A DNA stretch of 64,000 bases from Leptospira limi (GTDB taxonomy: Bacteria > Spirochaetota > Leptospiria > Leptospirales > Leptospiraceae). The notes beneath the pieces were generated by a model that saw only the letters and a program-made list of their open reading frames with translations, was not told the DNA's origin and searched no databases. Position 1 is the stretch's first letter; each line of letters begins with the position of its first letter. The DNA lies in NCBI RefSeq assembly GCF_026151395.1, contig NZ_JAMQPV010000001.1:1793501-1857500 (forward strand), in the 5' to 3' direction. The position numbers and the translations under genes are program-made. Below, in pieces: positions 62,018 through 64,000 of the stretch.

Positions 62018-63700
62018 ATGGTCTGGAAGTCATTCTTAAAAGGTATCTTCCTCTTTCTAGCCTACATTGGTTCTGCCAAATTGGGTATGGAGTATTTTGC
62101 ATTCCAACCTATGAATTTGGCTGTATTGTGGATCCCTTCTGGGATTGGTCTCGTCGGCTGTATTTTTTTCGGATATCGATTTTTCCCAATTGTTTGGTTA
62201 GCAAGTTTTCTTGCTAATAAAGATGGATTGATTAGCAGTCAATTCCAACTCACACAATTTGAATTGTATCTTAGTATTTGTTTAACTGCATCAGTTGATG
62301 CGTTTCAATCAGTTCTCGCCTATTATTTCTGGAATACAAAAATAAGAAAAAATCTCAATTCGACTAAGGATAATTTTTATTTCATCGTATATGTTGCTTT
62401 TTTATCTAGTTTGATTTCGATTTTACTTCTTGGTCTTGTTCTAAATTCATTTGGATACTTTCATAACTTAAATGTAAATGAAATTGTTCGAACTCTCGTT
62501 GTGATCACCTTTGGTGATACGATAGGAATTTTTATCACTGTTCCGATGTTTCTGGCTTGGAGGAAATTGGAATGGAAGGAGTTATCCTTACGTCTCGTTT
62601 TCTGGACAATTATATTTATCGTTTTCCAAGCAGTGATAGTGTTTCGATTCCCATATTTATTTTTTCTTTCGTTTTTGATTTTGATTTATTTAGGGTATCG
62701 ATTCCAAATCAGGGGAGTCACATTAGGTGTATTCTTATTGTATTTGTCGAGTGTACTCATGACTCGATTAGGTGTTGGACCATTTGTACAACCGGTTATC
62801 TTTGATTCTTATATTTATCTCATTTCGTTTTTGATTCCATATGCAATTCTTGCTGAGTTTATCACCTTACAATACCAAAGGTTACTGTATAATCGGTTTG
62901 AGTTGGAAAAAAAAGTATATGACCGAACTAAGTTACTGAGAACTCAGATTTTCGAAAAAACACAAGCGATTGAAGCATTACACAAATCCGAAAAACTATT
63001 AAGTGAGTCCAATCGCACAAAAGATATATTTTTTTCGATCATTGCTCACGATTTACGTAATCCTTTAGGATCCTTTAAACAAATCACAGAACTGATGTAT
63101 GCGGACTTTGATACCTATAGCGATTCTGAAAAAAGAGAAACTGTTTTTGAAATTAAAAAATCTGCCTCGCGAGTTTATAGTTTGTTAGAACAACTTCTTG
63201 ATTGGGCAAGAACTCAAACGGGCAATATGCCATTCCGTCCAAATGAAGTCAACCTTCGGACAATTGTTTCTAAGATAACCGAACAAATGGCCGCTTTGAT
63301 TCAGAAAAAGGGAATTCAGTTCAGTGTAGAGATCCCTGAAAAATTTTCATTTGTGTATGCAGACTCCGAAATGATCCAAGCGGTTTTACGAAATTTAATT
63401 TCCAATTCAATTAAGTTTACCAATGATAATGGCAAAATCCAAATCTCTGTTTCGCAAGAAGAGGATGGTGTACGAATTGAATGCAAAGACAATGGAGTTG
63501 GAATGAATAGCTCTGATTTAGAGAAATTATTCCGTTTGGATGCACAGTTAACAAGTATAGGGTTAGAAGGAGAAAAAGGCACAGGCCTTGGTCTCATTTT
63601 ATGCCATGAATTTGTTAAAATACACGGTGGAGAAATTTGGGCTACAAGTGAAAAGGGAAAGGGAACGACTGTTAGCTTTCGTTTGCCTGATCCCAAATAA
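62018..63700 (+). CDS. Sensor histidine kinase with MASE1-like membrane domain
   Basis: A 560-residue sensor kinase. The first ~290 residues contain about eight membrane segments with MASE1 features (NLAVLWIPSGIGLVG), an integral sensing domain found in kinases and c-di-GMP enzymes. A coiled-coil joins it to a HisKA dimerisation domain with phospho-acceptor His344 in IIAHDLRNP, then HATPase_c with N box NLISNSIKFT, G1 CKDNGVGM and G2 GEKGTGLGL. No receiver domain follows. A cognate regulator is not adjacent. The next gene, on the other strand, is another kinase. Confidence 0.92.
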   Translation: MVWKSFLKGIFLFLAYIGSAKLGMEYFAFQPMNLAVLWIPSGIGLVGCIFFGYRFFPIVWLASFLANKDGLISSQFQLTQFELYLSICLTASVDAFQSVLAYYFWNTKIRKNLNSTKDNFYFIVYVAFLSSLISILLLGLVLNSFGYFHNLNVNEIVRTLVVITFGDTIGIFITVPMFLAWRKLEWKELSLRLVFWTIIFIVFQAVIVFRFPYLFFLSFLILIYLGYRFQIRGVTLGVFLLYLSSVLMTRLGVGPFVQPVIFDSYIYLISFLIPYAILAEFITLQYQRLLYNRFELEKKVYDRTKLLRTQIFEKTQAIEALHKSEKLLSESNRTKDIFFSIIAHDLRNPLGSFKQITELMYADFDTYSDSEKRETVFEIKKSASRVYSLLEQLLDWARTQTGNMPFRPNEVNLRTIVSKITEQMAALIQKKGIQFSVEIPEKFSFVYADSEMIQAVLRNLISNSIKFTNDNGKIQISVSQEEDGVRIECKDNGVGMNSSDLEKLFRLDAQLTSIGLEGEKGTGLGLILCHEFVKIHGGEIWATSEKGKGTTVSFRLPDPK

Positions 63701-63735
63701 AATTTGATAAGAATCTGTTTTTATTTTTGAATCAT

Positions 63736-64000
63736 TTAAGAAAAATTCTCTTCTAAATTTGCCTTTTGGCTATAAGGCAAATATACGATGAATTTTGTAT
63801 TTCCTTTCGCAGATTTTACATCAATGATTCCTTTGTGTTTTTCAATGATCTGTTTCGAAATATACAAACCAAGACCAGTTCCTTGGCCAATTGGTTTTGT
63901 TGTAAAAAACGGATCAAAAATTTTATCCAATATTTCATTTGGTACACCAGGACCTGAGTCTTCGATACAGACATAGGCAAATGGATTGTTCTTTAGAATC
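63736..64000 (-). CDS. Sensor histidine kinase, C-terminal end
   Basis: The frame is open past the right edge, leaving only the C-terminal ~87 residues. These are HATPase_c: the G1 box IEDSGPGVPNEILDKIF, an FDPFFTTKPIGQG F-box, and the G2 box GTGLGLYISKQIIEKHKG. The FFTTK form is typical of NtrB-like and hybrid kinases. Convergent with the MASE1 kinase gene after 35 bases. The N-terminal sensory part is outside the window. Confidence 0.88.
   Translation of the reverse strand, partial: ILKNNPFAYVCIEDSGPGVPNEILDKIFDPFFTTKPIGQGTGLGLYISKQIIEKHKGIIDVKSAKGNTKFIVYLPYSQKANLEENFS

Noticed and set aside
1..64000. Insertion sequences, prophage genes, CRISPR arrays, restriction-modification or retron-like systems
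   Set aside because: No transposase, integrase, Cas, reverse transcriptase or methylase-restriction pairs were seen, and no direct-repeat arrays.

Overview
The window looks like a chromosomal segment of a Leptospira, most likely a saprophyte such as L. biflexa. The grounds are AT-rich coding sequence, spirochaete flagellar hook genes, a clustered heme pathway with an unusually short HemA and a HemC carrying a HemD-like tail, and Leptospira-style lipoprotein and HD-GYP/GAF proteins. The species name is inference; no database was searched. I saw no insertion sequence, phage, CRISPR array or long repeat. Genes are tightly packed and no stretch over 300 bases lacks a gene.

Layout. 1-4.8 kb: end of a CrtI-type FAD oxidoreductase, thrB, two small unknown genes, a membrane DsbA-like protein, and mdh with two tandem terminators. 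4.9-6.3 kb: an alpha/beta hydrolase divergent from a MarR regulator, with a double palindromic operator between them. 6.3-10.8 kb: a minus-strand run of LysM/M23-like protein, amidohydrolase, two cyclic-nucleotide-binding proteins, tRNA-Arg(CCU) and prmC. 10.9-20.4 kb: fusA, a TrkH-type K+ transporter, a small envelope cluster with a polyprenyl-phosphate phosphoribosyltransferase-like UbiA protein, a PhaR-like regulator and a HEAT protein. 20.5-23.4 kb: cysK and topA; topA seems to lack a canonical start codon.

23.3-32.6 kb holds a full heme pathway from glutamyl-tRNA to heme: hemA-hemC(D)-hemB-hemL-hemE-hemN-hemG on the minus strand, meeting hemH tail to tail. 32.7-36.2 kb: msrB, an unknown secreted protein, the RNase P RNA gene, a NERD-domain ATPase and a lipoprotein. 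36.2-49.1 kb is an assimilatory sulfate reduction island: siroheme synthesis (cobA-type SUMT plus Met8-type protein) divergent from cysJI, then sbp-cysT-cysW-cysA-cysH-cysD-cysN on the minus strand followed by a TauD-like dioxygenase. CysH is of the APS-reducing 4Fe-4S type, so the absence of cysC here makes sense.

49.3-53 kb: fliK-flgD-flgE closed by a strong terminator. 53-64 kb: a large TPR/methyltransferase-like protein with a membrane partner, a GAF/HD-GYP protein with an enlarged catalytic domain, fabI, murD, a STAS protein, trpC, a MASE1-type histidine kinase, and the end of another histidine kinase.

No wholly new multi-gene system is evident. The best leads are the topA start, the tRNA embedded between coding genes, the MarR operator pair, the modified heme enzymes, the rnpB/NERD 3' overlap, the HD-GYP insertion and the TPR/methyltransferase pair.
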